Shown: piece by piece, positions 48,707 to 57,518 of the stretch | Position numbering within the stretch: position 1 is the first letter of the stretch | Layout of the letters: every line of letters begins with the position of its first letter | The notes under the pieces: generated by a model | Databases searched by the model: none | Told to the model about the DNA's origin: nothing | Seen by the model: only the letters and a program-made list of their open reading frames with translations | Source of the DNA: Corynebacterium sp. 13CS0277 | GTDB taxonomy: Bacteria; Actinomycetota; Actinomycetes; Mycobacteriales; Mycobacteriaceae | Length of the DNA stretch: 64,000 bases | Assembly (NCBI RefSeq): GCF_002994655.1 | Contig: NZ_PPDL01000004.1 | Coordinates: 62,001 to 126,000, forward strand | Reading direction: 5' to 3' | Made by a program: the position numbers and the translations under genes

Positions 48707-49519
48707 TTAAGCCACCAACTCCCACGGCACGGTGAGCAGGCAGTCCCGCAGCAGCCGGCGCTGCGGAACAAGGGGAACACCTGCCTCCTGCAGTAGGCGG
48801 CGCGCCTCGAACCAGCGGGCACGCGGGCCGAAGGGGGCGAAACCGGCCGCCCGATCCCACGCGTCGTCCATCGCGCGCAGCAGATCGTGGATCTGCTCGC
48901 CGGGGGTGTTGCGGTGAATGAGCGCCTTCGGGAGTCGCTCCGCGAGCTGGCTGGGGCGCTGCGTGTGCCAGGGCGACCATGCCAAGGTGAGCGACTGCGG
49001 CCCCGTGGCGTCCAACAGCACCCAGCTGATGTGCCGGCCGAGCTCATCGCAGGTGCCCTCCACGAACAGGCCCCCGGGCGCGAGGCGTTCGCACACCGTC
49101 GCCCACGCGTCGGCGACTTGGGCGGCGTCGTATTGGCGCAGCACGTTAAAAGCCCGCACGAGCTGCGGGTGGTTGCCCGCGAGTTCAAAACCGCCGAGCC
49201 CGAACCGCACCCCGTCGCGGGGTGGCAGGACGCGCGCCGGGTCGATTTCCAGGCCGAGCACATCCACCCCTGCCGCGATGCGGCGCAGGTGGCGGGCCCA
49301 TTCGCAGGTGGTGGTGTGGCTGGCCCCGTAGCCGACATCAATCGCTTGGGGGTGGGTGCCCCCAGCGACAAGTGCCCGGCGGATGGCGTCGGAGTGCAGC
49401 ATCCACCGGTCGCAGCGCCGGAGCCGGTTGGTGTTGGTGGTGCCGCGGGTGATGACGCCGACGGGCGTGCCGGCGGGCACCCGGAAGCTGGCGCGGAGGT
49501 TGTGGGCGTGGTCGGCCAC
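48707..49519 (-). CDS. Class I SAM-dependent methyltransferase
   Basis: This 270-residue protein has a SAM-binding motif I AIDVGYGAS, an acidic loop VLGLEIDPAR, and the post-motif GGFELAGNHPQLVRAFNVLRQ reading. The substrate is unknown. GTG 49519 is chosen because GGAAGGAG lies 9-12 nt upstream; a longer open frame upstream crosses the terminator of the neighbouring gene. It lies upstream of the bacteriocin-type ABC pair on the same strand, but a strong promoter separates them. Confidence 0.78.
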   Translation of the reverse strand: MADHAHNLRASFRVPAGTPVGVITRGTTNTNRLRRCDRWMLHSDAIRRALVAGGTHPQAIDVGYGASHTTTCEWARHLRRIAAGVDVLGLEIDPARVLPPRDGVRFGLGGFELAGNHPQLVRAFNVLRQYDAAQVADAWATVCERLAPGGLFVEGTCDELGRHISWVLLDATGPQSLTLAWSPWHTQRPSQLAERLPKALIHRNTPGEQIHDLLRAMDDAWDRAAGFAPFGPRARWFEARRLLQEAGVPLVPQRRLLRDCLLTVPWELVA

Positions 49520-49584
49520 GGGGTGCGTCTCCTTCCAGGGGCTGCGCGGCGTGCGGGTGCGGGTGTGGGATGTGGTGGCAGGAC

Positions 49585-49613
49585 AAAAGGGGGCCGCGGG
49601 TGGTGCGGCCCCC
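49585..49613 (-). terminator. Terminator of DUF2505 gene
   Basis: On the minus strand a 9-bp stem GGGGGCCGC / GCGGCCCCC with a 7-nt loop is followed by TTTTG. Confidence 0.8.
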
Positions 49614-49685
49614 TTCGTCTGCGGGGTCACATCCGCTGCTGTCGCACAGGACGGGCTGGCGGGGCGGCGGATGCGTTGGTGCCTG

Positions 49686-50177
49686 TTAGGCGTTGTCGGC
49701 GATCCACTTCTCGGTGAGCGCGCCCTCGTTGGTGACGAGTTCGCCGAGCGCGTCGGCCACCTTCGGCTCGATGGCAGGGCCCATGAAGGGGATGGTGACG
49801 TCGACTTCGTTGTCGTAGGTCAGGGTGGTGGTGTCGCCGGCACCCTGGGCGGCAACGTGGCCGCGGAAGTCCACCGGGGCGCCCTTGACGTCAGCGGTGT
49901 AGTCGAAGGTGAAGGAGTCGCCGTCGAGGGGGCTGACGGTGACGACACGCTTAATCTTCAGCGACTGGGAGATCATGGCGCGCACGGCCTCGGGGAGGAG
50001 TTCCAGCGGCATGATCTCGTAGAGGACGGCTTCGTTGCCGTCGAAGGAGTGGACCTGGCCGGCCTCGGTGGACAGGTTCGCCACGTTGTACGCCCAGTAG
50101 TCGGCGTTGCTCAGTGCGGCGTGCACGGCGGAGACGGGCTGATTGATGGTCACGGTGTGCTGTGCGCGGGAAGTCAT
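49686..50177 (-). CDS. DUF2505 (START-like) protein
   Basis: This 163-residue protein of the DUF2505 family has an SRPBCC/START-like fold: an N-terminal VTINQPVSAVHAAL strand-helix, a beta-sheet core and a C-terminal helix. It probably binds a hydrophobic ligand, but the function is unknown. ATG 50177 lies 7 nt after a TAGTCT box, so it is probably leaderless. It is divergent from murB with only 24 nt between the two start codons. Confidence 0.83.
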   Translation of the reverse strand: MTSRAQHTVTINQPVSAVHAALSNADYWAYNVANLSTEAGQVHSFDGNEAVLYEIMPLELLPEAVRAMISQSLKIKRVVTVSPLDGDSFTFDYTADVKGAPVDFRGHVAAQGAGDTTTLTYDNEVDVTIPFMGPAIEPKVADALGELVTNEGALTEKWIADNA

Positions 50178-50184
50178 GGGCTTA

Positions 50185-50194
50185 AGACTACCGT
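50185..50194. promoter_or_regulatory. Overlapping divergent -10 boxes for DUF2505 gene and murB
   Basis: The minus-strand TAGTCT (50190 to 50185) and the plus-strand TACCGT (50189-50194) share the TA pair at 50189-50190. Each is followed by exactly 7 nt and an ATG (50177 and 50202). Confidence 0.6.
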
Positions 50195-50201
50195 TAAGGG
50201 T

Positions 50202-51485
50202 ATGTCTTCCACACAGCTGCCCCGGTCTGCCCGTGATGTGACTGCCCGCCCCACCGCAGGGCAGGCCCCCGCCGACGCGCCCGCCGCCGCAGGTCACGAC
50301 CCTGCCGGCGCGGCTGCCGCTGCGGATGAGCGCCTCGCGGCCGCGCGTGCGGTGATCGCTGCCAGCGCGCCGGAGGTTGGTGCCTGTGTGGAGTGGGTGG
50401 AGGATTTCACCTTCGCCGCCGCCACCACCATGCACGTCGGCGGGCGCCCCGCCGCGGCGGTGCGGTGCCGCAGTGCCGCCGCCGTGGCGGCCGTGGTGGG
50501 GGCCCTCGACGCCCACGGGGTGGACTGCCTCATCGTGGGCGGCGGCTCGAATCTCGTGGTGGCGGAGGGAACGCTGCCGGTGGTGGCGGTCGTCATGGCG
50601 GATGAGCAGACCACGATTGACCCGGCGACGGGGATCGTCCAGGCGGCCGCGGGCGTGGTGTGGGATGAGCTCGTCGCGGCGACGGTCGCCGCGGGGCTCG
50701 GGGGCTTGGAGTGCCTGTCTGGCATCCCCGGCACCGTCGGCGCGACCCCGGTGCAAAACGTCGGCGCCTACGGCGTGGAGATCGTGGATGTGCTCCGCAG
50801 GGTGGAGCTCTACGACCGGCAGCGGGGAGTGCTTGAGTGGGTCGCCCCGGAGGCGCTGGAATTGGCGTACCGCTACTCCAACCTGAAGTTCACCCACCGC
50901 GCCGTCGTCACCCGCGTCGAATACACCCTGCGCACCGATGGCCAGTCGGCGCCGCTGCGCTTCGGGGAACTCGCCCGCACCCTCGGCGTCGACCCGCAGG
51001 ACACCTCCCCCCGGCGGCCGGTGGCCGCCGTGCGGGACGCCGTGCTGGGCCTGCGGCGCGGCAAAGGTATGGTGCACGACCCGGACGACTACGACACTTG
51101 GTCCGCGGGTTCCTTCTTCACCAACCCCATCGTCCCCGCCGCGGATATTGATGCCGTCAAGGAGACGATTGCCGCCCACCTGCAGACGGTGGGCCGGGCA
51201 GAGGACTTCGCCACCATGCCCTGCTTTGACACTCCCGCGGGATTCAAACTGTCGGCGGCGTGGCTGATCGACCGCGCAGGCTTCGACAAGGGCTACCCCG
51301 GCGAAGGGGCCGTGGCGCGCCTGTCGACGAAGCACACCCTGGCGTTGACGAACCGGGGCAACGCCACCGCCGCAGACATCGTGGCCCTGGCCCGCGACAT
51401 CCGTGCCGGCGTGCACGCCGCCTTCGGCGTCACCCTGGAGCCGGAGCCGGTGTGGGTTGGCGTGAGTATTGACGAGGACGAGTAA
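50202..51485 (+). CDS. murB: UDP-N-acetylenolpyruvoylglucosamine reductase
   Basis: This 427-residue flavoenzyme reduces UDP-GlcNAc-enolpyruvate to UDP-MurNAc in peptidoglycan synthesis. The FAD-binding region has TMHVGGRP and VGGGSNLVV, with GIPGTVGATPVQNVGAYG next. The catalytic Ser is in SAGSFFTNPIV. The enzyme is longer than most because of an Ala/Pro-rich N-terminal extension of about 65 residues, probably disordered. The ATG at 50202 follows TACCGT by 7 nt. A much longer in-frame reading upstream covers the divergent gene and is not used. Confidence 0.94.
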   Translation: MSSTQLPRSARDVTARPTAGQAPADAPAAAGHDPAGAAAAADERLAAARAVIAASAPEVGACVEWVEDFTFAAATTMHVGGRPAAAVRCRSAAAVAAVVGALDAHGVDCLIVGGGSNLVVAEGTLPVVAVVMADEQTTIDPATGIVQAAAGVVWDELVAATVAAGLGGLECLSGIPGTVGATPVQNVGAYGVEIVDVLRRVELYDRQRGVLEWVAPEALELAYRYSNLKFTHRAVVTRVEYTLRTDGQSAPLRFGELARTLGVDPQDTSPRRPVAAVRDAVLGLRRGKGMVHDPDDYDTWSAGSFFTNPIVPAADIDAVKETIAAHLQTVGRAEDFATMPCFDTPAGFKLSAAWLIDRAGFDKGYPGEGAVARLSTKHTLALTNRGNATAADIVALARDIRAGVHAAFGVTLEPEPVWVGVSIDEDE

Positions 51486-51566
51486 AAGGCGGTGCAGTCG
51501 CCGTGCCGGGCGGCGGCACCAGCAACGTATGCGGCAGATGGCGTAGATAAACTGCGCACTTCTCGT

Positions 51567-51572
51567 TAGGCT
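51567..51572 (+). promoter_or_regulatory. -10 box for leaderless AAA ATPase gene
   Basis: TAGGCT is followed by 7 nt and ATG 51580. Confidence 0.65.
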
Positions 51573-51579
51573 GCGGCGT

Positions 51580-53034
51580 ATGTTGCTGAGTCTCGCCCTG
51601 GAGAACTATCAGTCCTTCCGTGATGAAGTGTTCTTCACCATGCAGCGCAAGGGCTTCAACACGAACATGCCCGCGGGGGACAAGGGCTGGTCGGACTGTG
51701 TTCATCCTGTGGCGGGCCTGTTCGGTCCCAACGCCTCGGGCAAGTCCACGCTGCTGACAGCATTGGCTGAGTTGAGTGCCATCGCGCGCCATACGGTGGA
51801 GCCAGACTGCTCCGCGCGCTCGCTGCACCGCTACTACCGCGGTGACGTGGAATGTGCGGAGGCGCCGACGGTATGTGATCTTGAGTTCGTTGCGGACGGC
51901 CACCGCTATCGCTGGTACCTCGAGATCGACGCTGAGGGTGTGCGTGAGGAGCAGCTGGATGTTGTGACGACGAGCCGCTGGCGGAGGGTCTTTCACCGCA
52001 CCGCGACGCAGGTGACCTGGGGATCTTTGGCAGAGGTCGGTGCAGCTGCCCAGCAAGCAGTCGCCCGCGTGCTGGACCCCGATGTGCTGCTCCTCGGCGC
52101 TGTGAGGATCCTCGGCGACGACGCCGGTGTGGCGGCTCCGGCCGCGCGGTGGATCTGTTCGCAGGTCACGCTGCTGCAAAGCACCAGTGGCTTCGACAAG
52201 TATGAGCAGAAGCTCGCTGAGTTGATTGTCGATGAGCGTTGGCGGGAAGTCGTCAACGTCATTCTGCGGCATGCTGATGTCGGCATCAGTGAAGTCCGGC
52301 TTGAGGAACGTGAGTTGACCTCGACGCTGCTGGCGCGCATCGACAAGCAGCGTCGAGAGATCGAAGAGCCGCTGGAGAAGCATGGTGTCACACCGTGGGC
52401 AGGTGCACGTACCTGGCCTTCATTCGACGAAGAGGATGGGAAGCAGATTCTCCGGAGCATTCGACTTGTGCACCATGCTGGGGGCGGAAACTTTGAGCTC
52501 CCGCTCGAGGAGGAGTCGGAGGGCACCCGGGCTGTCCTGATCCTGATGATTCATGTTGCTCTCGCCTTCGAGCGCGGCATGACTTTGCTGATCGATGACA
52601 TCAGCAGCACCCTGCATCGGGAGCTTGTTGAGCAGATCCTGACCCTCTTTCGCGATGACCGCTTTGCTGAGTATGGCGCTCAGGTGATTGTCGCCTCCCA
52701 CGATTCGACCCTGATGGATGGATTTCATGACGTTGATGCAGTAGATGCTGTTTGGCTACTGTCGAAGCGCTCGGGCGCGAGTCGGCTCAGGTCGCTCGGC
52801 GAATTCTCGGTGCGTAAGCAGCATCGCGTGTCGACGCGCTATGCGGAAGGCGTCTACGGCTCCGTCCCCTTTGCGGAACTGGAATTCGGCGCTGTGGTCG
52901 ATCTTGCCCTGGGAAATGTGCAATTTCCCCAACCTGACGGCGCCTCCCGCGACCCCTTGGCTCCATCAGGTCACGGGGAGGACGCCCCTGACCAATCTCC
53001 GGTGGCAGGGCGGCGGGATGCCGTAAAAACCTAG
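51580..53034 (+). CDS. AAA-family ATPase, SMC/OLD-like, possible defence protein
   Basis: This 484-residue protein begins with the LALENYQSFRD start typical of AAA ATPases of the OLD/AbiL/RloA type. Walker A is GPNASGKST (49-57). A central insertion region of about 200 residues follows. The signature SEGTRAVL and Walker B LLIDD (D339, D340) come next, and IVASHDSTLM is near the C-terminus. The catalytic Glu usually found after the Walker B Asp is Asp here. Related proteins work in phage defence, usually with a nuclease or RloB partner, but none is adjacent. The C-terminal 45 residues look disordered. Confidence 0.75.
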   Translation: MLLSLALENYQSFRDEVFFTMQRKGFNTNMPAGDKGWSDCVHPVAGLFGPNASGKSTLLTALAELSAIARHTVEPDCSARSLHRYYRGDVECAEAPTVCDLEFVADGHRYRWYLEIDAEGVREEQLDVVTTSRWRRVFHRTATQVTWGSLAEVGAAAQQAVARVLDPDVLLLGAVRILGDDAGVAAPAARWICSQVTLLQSTSGFDKYEQKLAELIVDERWREVVNVILRHADVGISEVRLEERELTSTLLARIDKQRREIEEPLEKHGVTPWAGARTWPSFDEEDGKQILRSIRLVHHAGGGNFELPLEEESEGTRAVLILMIHVALAFERGMTLLIDDISSTLHRELVEQILTLFRDDRFAEYGAQVIVASHDSTLMDGFHDVDAVDAVWLLSKRSGASRLRSLGEFSVRKQHRVSTRYAEGVYGSVPFAELEFGAVVDLALGNVQFPQPDGASRDPLAPSGHGEDAPDQSPVAGRRDAVKT

Positions 53035-53137
53035 CTCGGCGGGACGTGAACGACATCCCACGACGTGGCGTGCCTGCTTCCGCGGTGCCTGTCGTTCTTG
53101 AGGCGCTGGAGTCTCTGTCGACTGAGAAAGGAATGAA

Positions 53138-53746
53138 GTGATCCGACTGAGCCCACTCGCACCTGCTGTGCGGGAGCAGTTCATCACCGCACTACAGGCC
53201 GCTTTCCGTGCGGGTGCGGCACTCTACGAGGTGGGCGACAGCCCTGCGGGTGGCCCCGGTGGTGCCGCAGGGGAGGAGATCATCAGCCGCGCTGAGGTTG
53301 CTGACGCACTCGACGCGCCGGGCGCGGTGGCCTACACAGTCGATGGAGGCGAGGCGGAAGCACCCGCGATGGTGGGCGGGCTGGTGCTGCAGATCCCGGC
53401 GGCGCACCCCGATCCCCACAGTGCGAGCGCTGCCGATGGGGACGAGCCCTCGGGGGATCATGTTGGGGAGCTGGTGTTGTTCTTCGTCGACGTCCACTGC
53501 CACGGGCAGGGGATCGGCCGGCGCGCCTGGGCGGCGGTGGAGGAACTCCACCCGGAGATCACCACGTGGGTGACGCACACCCCGACCTTTGAGAAGCGCA
53601 ACATTCACTTCTATCGGGATGTACTCGGGTTCCACATCACCGCCGTCACCCCGCCGCTGGCACCCGGGGTGGAGGCCACCCCGGAGGAGGAGCAGCGGGC
53701 GGACATGGTCCGCTTCGAAAAACACCTCACGCACCGCGCGTCCTGA
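53138..53746 (+). CDS. GNAT-family N-acetyltransferase
   Basis: This 202-residue protein starts at GTG 53138 after GAAAGGA. The GNAT fold is suggested by the strand LVLFFVDVHCHGQGIGRRAW, containing the acetyl-CoA-binding QGIGRR motif, and by the later FEKRNIHFYRDVLGF. A low-complexity Gly/Ala loop interrupts the N-terminal part. The substrate is unknown. The gene is convergent with an MFS gene; the 67-nt gap holds only a weak hairpin. Confidence 0.82.
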   Translation: MIRLSPLAPAVREQFITALQAAFRAGAALYEVGDSPAGGPGGAAGEEIISRAEVADALDAPGAVAYTVDGGEAEAPAMVGGLVLQIPAAHPDPHSASAADGDEPSGDHVGELVLFFVDVHCHGQGIGRRAWAAVEELHPEITTWVTHTPTFEKRNIHFYRDVLGFHITAVTPPLAPGVEATPEEEQRADMVRFEKHLTHRAS

Positions 53747-53813
53747 GGAAGCGGCAGGGCATGGTGTAGTCCGCGTCCGCTCCGGTGTGCGCCGCGGGCG
53801 CCTGTAGGTGGGG

Positions 53814-55271
53814 TTAGGCGGCGCTCGTGCTGGGAGCGCGGGTGGGCGCGGGGAGGGAGTGCTCGAGATCCTGGTTGGTTTTCTCGGGCAGTGCCCACAC
53901 GGCTGCGCTGGCGGCGAGGAAGCTCACGGCAAACACGGCGAACACCACGATCGTGCCGGATAGGGCGACCGGCCCCAGGCTGCCGGTGAGGCTGTCGCCG
54001 AACGCCAGCAGCGGCGGCACGAGGAGCGGGGCGATGATGCCGGCAACCCGCCCCGTGGCGGCCGCCAGGCCGGTGCCCGTTGCGCGGACGGCGGTGGGGA
54101 ACACCTCCGGGCCGATGGCGTACAACGCGCCCCAGGCGCCCAGGTTGAAGAAGCTCACCAGACAGCCGGCGATCATGATGCCCGTCGGCGTGGTCTGGAG
54201 GCCGAAGGCTGCGGCCGCGAGGGCGGAGCCCACGAGGAAGCTGGAGAGGGTGGCGCGGCGGCCAATCTTTTCCACGAGGTAGGCGGCTGCCGCATAGCCG
54301 GGCAGCTGCGCGAGGGTGATGATGAGGGTGTAGGCGAAGGACTTCACGAGGCTGTGGCCCTGCAGGAACAGCAGGGTGGGCAGCCAGATGAAGGTGCCGT
54401 AGTAGGCGAGGTTGACGAAGAACCACACGGCGGACAGGGCCAGTGCGCGCCCCCGCAGGCTGCGGGTGCGCAGCAACCCCACCAAGCCTGAGGGTGCGGG
54501 CACCTCCGCATCGGCAGACGTGTGCGGCGCAGCCGCGTTGGTGGCGTCGGGGCTCATGGTGGTCCGCGGCGGCGTCGGTGCCTCGTAGCGGGTGGTGCCC
54601 TTCTCAAAGGAGCGGACGGCGGCCTCCGCCTCCGTGAGGCGGCCTCGGGATTCGAGGTAGCGCACCGACTCCGGCAGGTGGCGGCGCACCACAATGGCAT
54701 ACAGGGCGGGGATCACACCGGTGATCAGCGCCCAGCGCCAACCCCCGTCGAGGGGGACGACGAGGAAGCCGACGAGGGCGGCGGCGAGCCAGCCGGCCGC
54801 CCAGAAACTCTCCAGGGCGACGACGACCCGACCGCGGATGTGGCGGGGCGCGTACTCGGCCACCAACGTGGACGCCACCGGCAGTTCAGCACCCAGGCCC
54901 AGGCCGACAATAAACCGCAGGGCGATGAGCACACCCACCCCACCGGCCAACGCCGAGGCCCCCGTCGCCACCCCGTAGATGAGCAGCGTGAGCGCGAAGA
55001 CGTTGCGGCGGCCGATCTTGTCGGCCAGGAGTCCGCCGACGCTGGCGCCGATCATCATGCCGACGAAACCGGCGGACGCCAGGGTGGACAGCTGCCCTTG
55101 GCTCAGCTGCCACTCTTTCGCGAGTGCCGCCATGATGAAACTAATGAGGCCGACGTCCATGGCGTCGAGTGCCCAGCCGATACCGCTGCCCACGAGGAGT
55201 TTTTTGTGGGCGGGCCCGAAGCGCAGCCCGTCGAGGCGCTCCGTGCGGGAGAGGGTGTCCGTTGTCTGCAT
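53814..55271 (-). CDS. MFS transporter, sugar-porter/NiaP-like
   Basis: This 485-residue major facilitator protein has about twelve helices. The signature region GGLLADKIGRRNV follows helix 2 and a longer cytoplasmic loop (about 205-270) lies between the halves. The start GIGWALDAMDVGLISF recalls aromatic-acid or niacin transporters (AAHS/NiaP). This similarity is weak evidence for substrate. ATG 55271 is chosen because a TACCGT box ends 6 nt upstream; an upstream in-frame start would add 11 residues over the promoter. Confidence 0.82.
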   Translation of the reverse strand: MQTTDTLSRTERLDGLRFGPAHKKLLVGSGIGWALDAMDVGLISFIMAALAKEWQLSQGQLSTLASAGFVGMMIGASVGGLLADKIGRRNVFALTLLIYGVATGASALAGGVGVLIALRFIVGLGLGAELPVASTLVAEYAPRHIRGRVVVALESFWAAGWLAAALVGFLVVPLDGGWRWALITGVIPALYAIVVRRHLPESVRYLESRGRLTEAEAAVRSFEKGTTRYEAPTPPRTTMSPDATNAAAPHTSADAEVPAPSGLVGLLRTRSLRGRALALSAVWFFVNLAYYGTFIWLPTLLFLQGHSLVKSFAYTLIITLAQLPGYAAAAYLVEKIGRRATLSSFLVGSALAAAAFGLQTTPTGIMIAGCLVSFFNLGAWGALYAIGPEVFPTAVRATGTGLAAATGRVAGIIAPLLVPPLLAFGDSLTGSLGPVALSGTIVVFAVFAVSFLAASAAVWALPEKTNQDLEHSLPAPTRAPSTSAA

Positions 55272-55277
55272 GGGGAA

Positions 55278-55283
55278 ACGGTA
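55278..55283 (-). promoter_or_regulatory. -10 box for MFS gene
   Basis: On the minus strand TACCGT is followed by 6 nt and ATG 55271. Confidence 0.5.
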
Positions 55284-55517
55284 GCGCTGTGCGGGCATCC
55301 GCACATGCGACAGGGGTGACGATCATGTTCTTTTCCCACGTCGCGCTACCCCCGCACACCCGACATCAGTGTGCAAGACGGTGCCAAGGTGGTCGCCGAA
55401 GCGGCCCCAACCGCGCCGTCACTGACGCACGGGAACCGTGGGCTCGGGGGCGCCACCCGCAGCGGCATGGCTCCACCGCCATGCTGTGGCACCAACCGCA
55501 TATCGCAGAGAGGCAAA

Positions 55518-55573
55518 GCCCCCAGGGGCTGTGCTCGCGTGCGGGTTAAGAACACGCGGCAACCCCTGGGGGC
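55518..55573 (-). terminator. Nested hairpin downstream of the YbjQ-type gene
   Basis: Arms GCCCCCAGGGG (55518-55528) and CCCCTGGGGGC (55563-55573) enclose a second helix CGCGTG/CACGCG. On the minus strand TTTGCC follows. Each arm is itself nearly palindromic. The 368-nt gap 55272-55639 holds this and another GCCGCCC/GGGCGGC hairpin, and no gene. Confidence 0.6.
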
Positions 55574-55639
55574 GAGCCGCCCTGAGGTGGGCGGCGTCAG
55601 GACGAAGAAAGAGAAAACGAGAACATGGTGGGGGGCAGG

Positions 55640-55963
55640 CTAGCTGCTCAGCCGGACGGCGGTGCCGGTGGCAGTCACCATGAGCATGTCGCTGGCCTGC
55701 CCCATCGGCGTGTACTCGACGTGCACGCCCACCACAGCGTCCGCACCCATCTTCTGGGCGCGCTGCTCGAGCTCCTGCAGGGCAGACTCCCGAGCCTTGA
55801 GCGCTTCCTTCTCGTAGGTTCCGGAGCGGCCACCCACCAGACCACGGATGCCGGCGGCGAAGTCCTTCACGGCGTTAATGCCGGCCACGGTCTCGCCGGC
55901 GACGACGCCGAGATACTCCGCAATCGGGCGGGTCTCAACAGTGTTGGTAGTGGTGATGATCAA
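55640..55963 (-). CDS. YbjQ/DUF74 family protein
   Basis: This 107-residue protein of the YbjQ family begins (M)IITTTNTVETRPIAEYLG, exactly the family start, and ends after GADAVVGVHVEYTP. These proteins form pentamers, were proposed as heavy-metal-binding, and have no settled function. The start is TTG 55963, supported by AAGGAG 8 nt upstream. A longer open frame further upstream has no family similarity. The gene stands alone with a hairpin after it. Confidence 0.9.
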   Translation of the reverse strand: MIITTTNTVETRPIAEYLGVVAGETVAGINAVKDFAAGIRGLVGGRSGTYEKEALKARESALQELEQRAQKMGADAVVGVHVEYTPMGQASDMLMVTATGTAVRLSS

Positions 55964-56787
55964 TGGCGCATCTCCTTCATGGTTGGAGGTGAGGGATGGA
56001 CAGGGGGAACTCAATAGGGAAAGGAGGTGAAGAGGGAGAAAGGCTGATGCTGGTGATGGGCCGTCACGCGGGTGCGTGACAAGACGAAAGCCCTTCGGCA
56101 GCATCACGGCCCAGCATAACGACGACCCCAAACCGGCGCGCGGCGTCGGCGAGCCTTCTGTTCGAATGATTGCGGAATTCACCAGATTATGTCGCTCCTT
56201 TGGGCACGCGTGTCCGGGCAAAGTGTTGTGCTGCGAGCGGGTGTGGTGCCCGGGTCCTTGGTGGGCCGTGGACGGGGGTGGTGCTCGAGGGTGGAGTGGG
56301 GCTGCCCGGGTCATACGGGTGGGAGCGGTGGCGGCACGGCGGGGGAGTGATCGGTGCGATCGGGGTGATCGGGTAGGCGGCAGTGGGCCCGTGGAGAAAA
56401 TTTTTTTTTCCAGCCCTGGCCTGCGGCGATGGGGGAGTGGGGGAAGATTATTCCGCCGCCAGTGGAATACCTGTGACGCGTCACCAGTTGTGTGGGGTGT
56501 GCGCAACGACGCCGCCCATGCGGTGCCACAGCGTGCAGGTCCCAGTGAAGTGGTCAGTTACAAGCGCTGGTGACCGCCCGCAGGAATCCACATCCGTCGT
56601 GGATGCCAGGCACCGCACCCGGGTTGTCGCTGTGTGAGAGCGTTCAGCACACCGCTGCTTCTCTCGTGGTTTTCTCCCCGGCGGACCACGCCCCCATAAC
56701 CGGGGTGTGGCCCACCACCTCATACTTCTTCTCTTTCCCACCTTCAGTACATTCCCCTCAATTTTTCTCACCCAAGGAGTTCCTCCC
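55964..56787. other. Gene-free gap
   Basis: No gene with supporting signals is seen in these 824 nt. There are several overlapping GATCGG repeats near 56349-56371, a run of nine T (56401-56409) after GAGAAAA, and the leader of the next gene. Codon use in the open frames is not convincing. Confidence 0.6.
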
Positions 56788-57420
56788 ATGCGTATTGCAG
56801 TTATCGCCGCCTCCGGTAAGACCGGCCGCAAGATTGTCGACGAGGCCGTCCGCCGCGGCTTCGACGTCACCGCCATCACCCGCAAGCCCACCGAGACCGG
56901 TGCACAGCACAACCTGGTGAAGGACATCTTCGAGCTCACCGCCGAGGACCTCGCCGGCTTCGACGTCGTCGCCGACGCCTTCGGTGCCTGGACCCCGGAG
57001 ACCCTCCCGGACCACACCCGCCACCTGCAGCACCTGGCTGGCATCCTGGCTGGGACCCCCACCCGCCTCATCGTCGTCGGTGGCGCCGGCTCCCTCTTCG
57101 TTGACGAGGAGCTCACCACCCAGCTGAAGGACACCCCGGACTTCCCGGAGGCTTACAAGCCGATCGCTGACGCCCAGGGCGCTGGCCTCGATTTCCTCCG
57201 CACCGCAGAGGGCGTGAACTGGACCTACCTGTCTCCGGCCGCTGACTTCCAGGCCGACGGCCCGGCTGGTGCCGAGCTGTTCATCGGTGGCGAGCAGTTC
57301 ACCGTCGACGCTGACGGCAACAGCACCGTCTCCTACGCCGACTACGCCCGCGCCCTCGTTGACGAGATCGCCAACCCCGCCCACGCTGGCGGCAAGCGCT
57401 TCAGCGTCCGCAACGCCTAA
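56788..57420 (+). CDS. NAD(P)-binding protein, NmrA/SDR-a5-like
   Basis: This 210-residue Rossmann-fold protein begins MRIAVIAASGKTGRKIVDEA. The glycine motif is the atypical SGKTGRK found in NAD(P)H-binding proteins of the YwnB/NmrA type, with ITRKP for phosphate binding and VVGGAGSLF on the next strand. It is about the usual length for the small family members. AAGGAG lies 9 nt upstream of ATG 56788. It may be a reductase or a redox sensor. Confidence 0.85.
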   Translation: MRIAVIAASGKTGRKIVDEAVRRGFDVTAITRKPTETGAQHNLVKDIFELTAEDLAGFDVVADAFGAWTPETLPDHTRHLQHLAGILAGTPTRLIVVGGAGSLFVDEELTTQLKDTPDFPEAYKPIADAQGAGLDFLRTAEGVNWTYLSPAADFQADGPAGAELFIGGEQFTVDADGNSTVSYADYARALVDEIANPAHAGGKRFSVRNA

Positions 57421-57473
57421 CTGAAGTCCCCGCGCAGCCCGGCCCCATTTCCGCCAGCTGTCGAGGCTCAAGC

Positions 57474-57512
57474 AAGCAGGCCCTCCCCGTATCCCGGGGA
57501 GGGCCTGCTTTT
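57474..57512. terminator. Strong bidirectional terminator
   Basis: A perfect 16-bp stem AAGCAGGCCCTCCCCG / CGGGGAGGGCCTGCTT (57474-57489 with 57495-57510) has a 5-nt loop and a TTTT tail. It separates the NAD(P)-binding gene from the AT-rich island. Confidence 0.92.
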
Positions 57513-57518
57513 CTGTGA

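Noticed and set aside
49356..50201. N-terminal extension of murB
   Set aside because: It runs antisense through the DUF2505 gene; the MurB family part starts after 50202.
56401..56409. Run of nine T as a terminator or phase-variable tract
   Set aside because: No stable hairpin precedes it and no reading frame depends on it.
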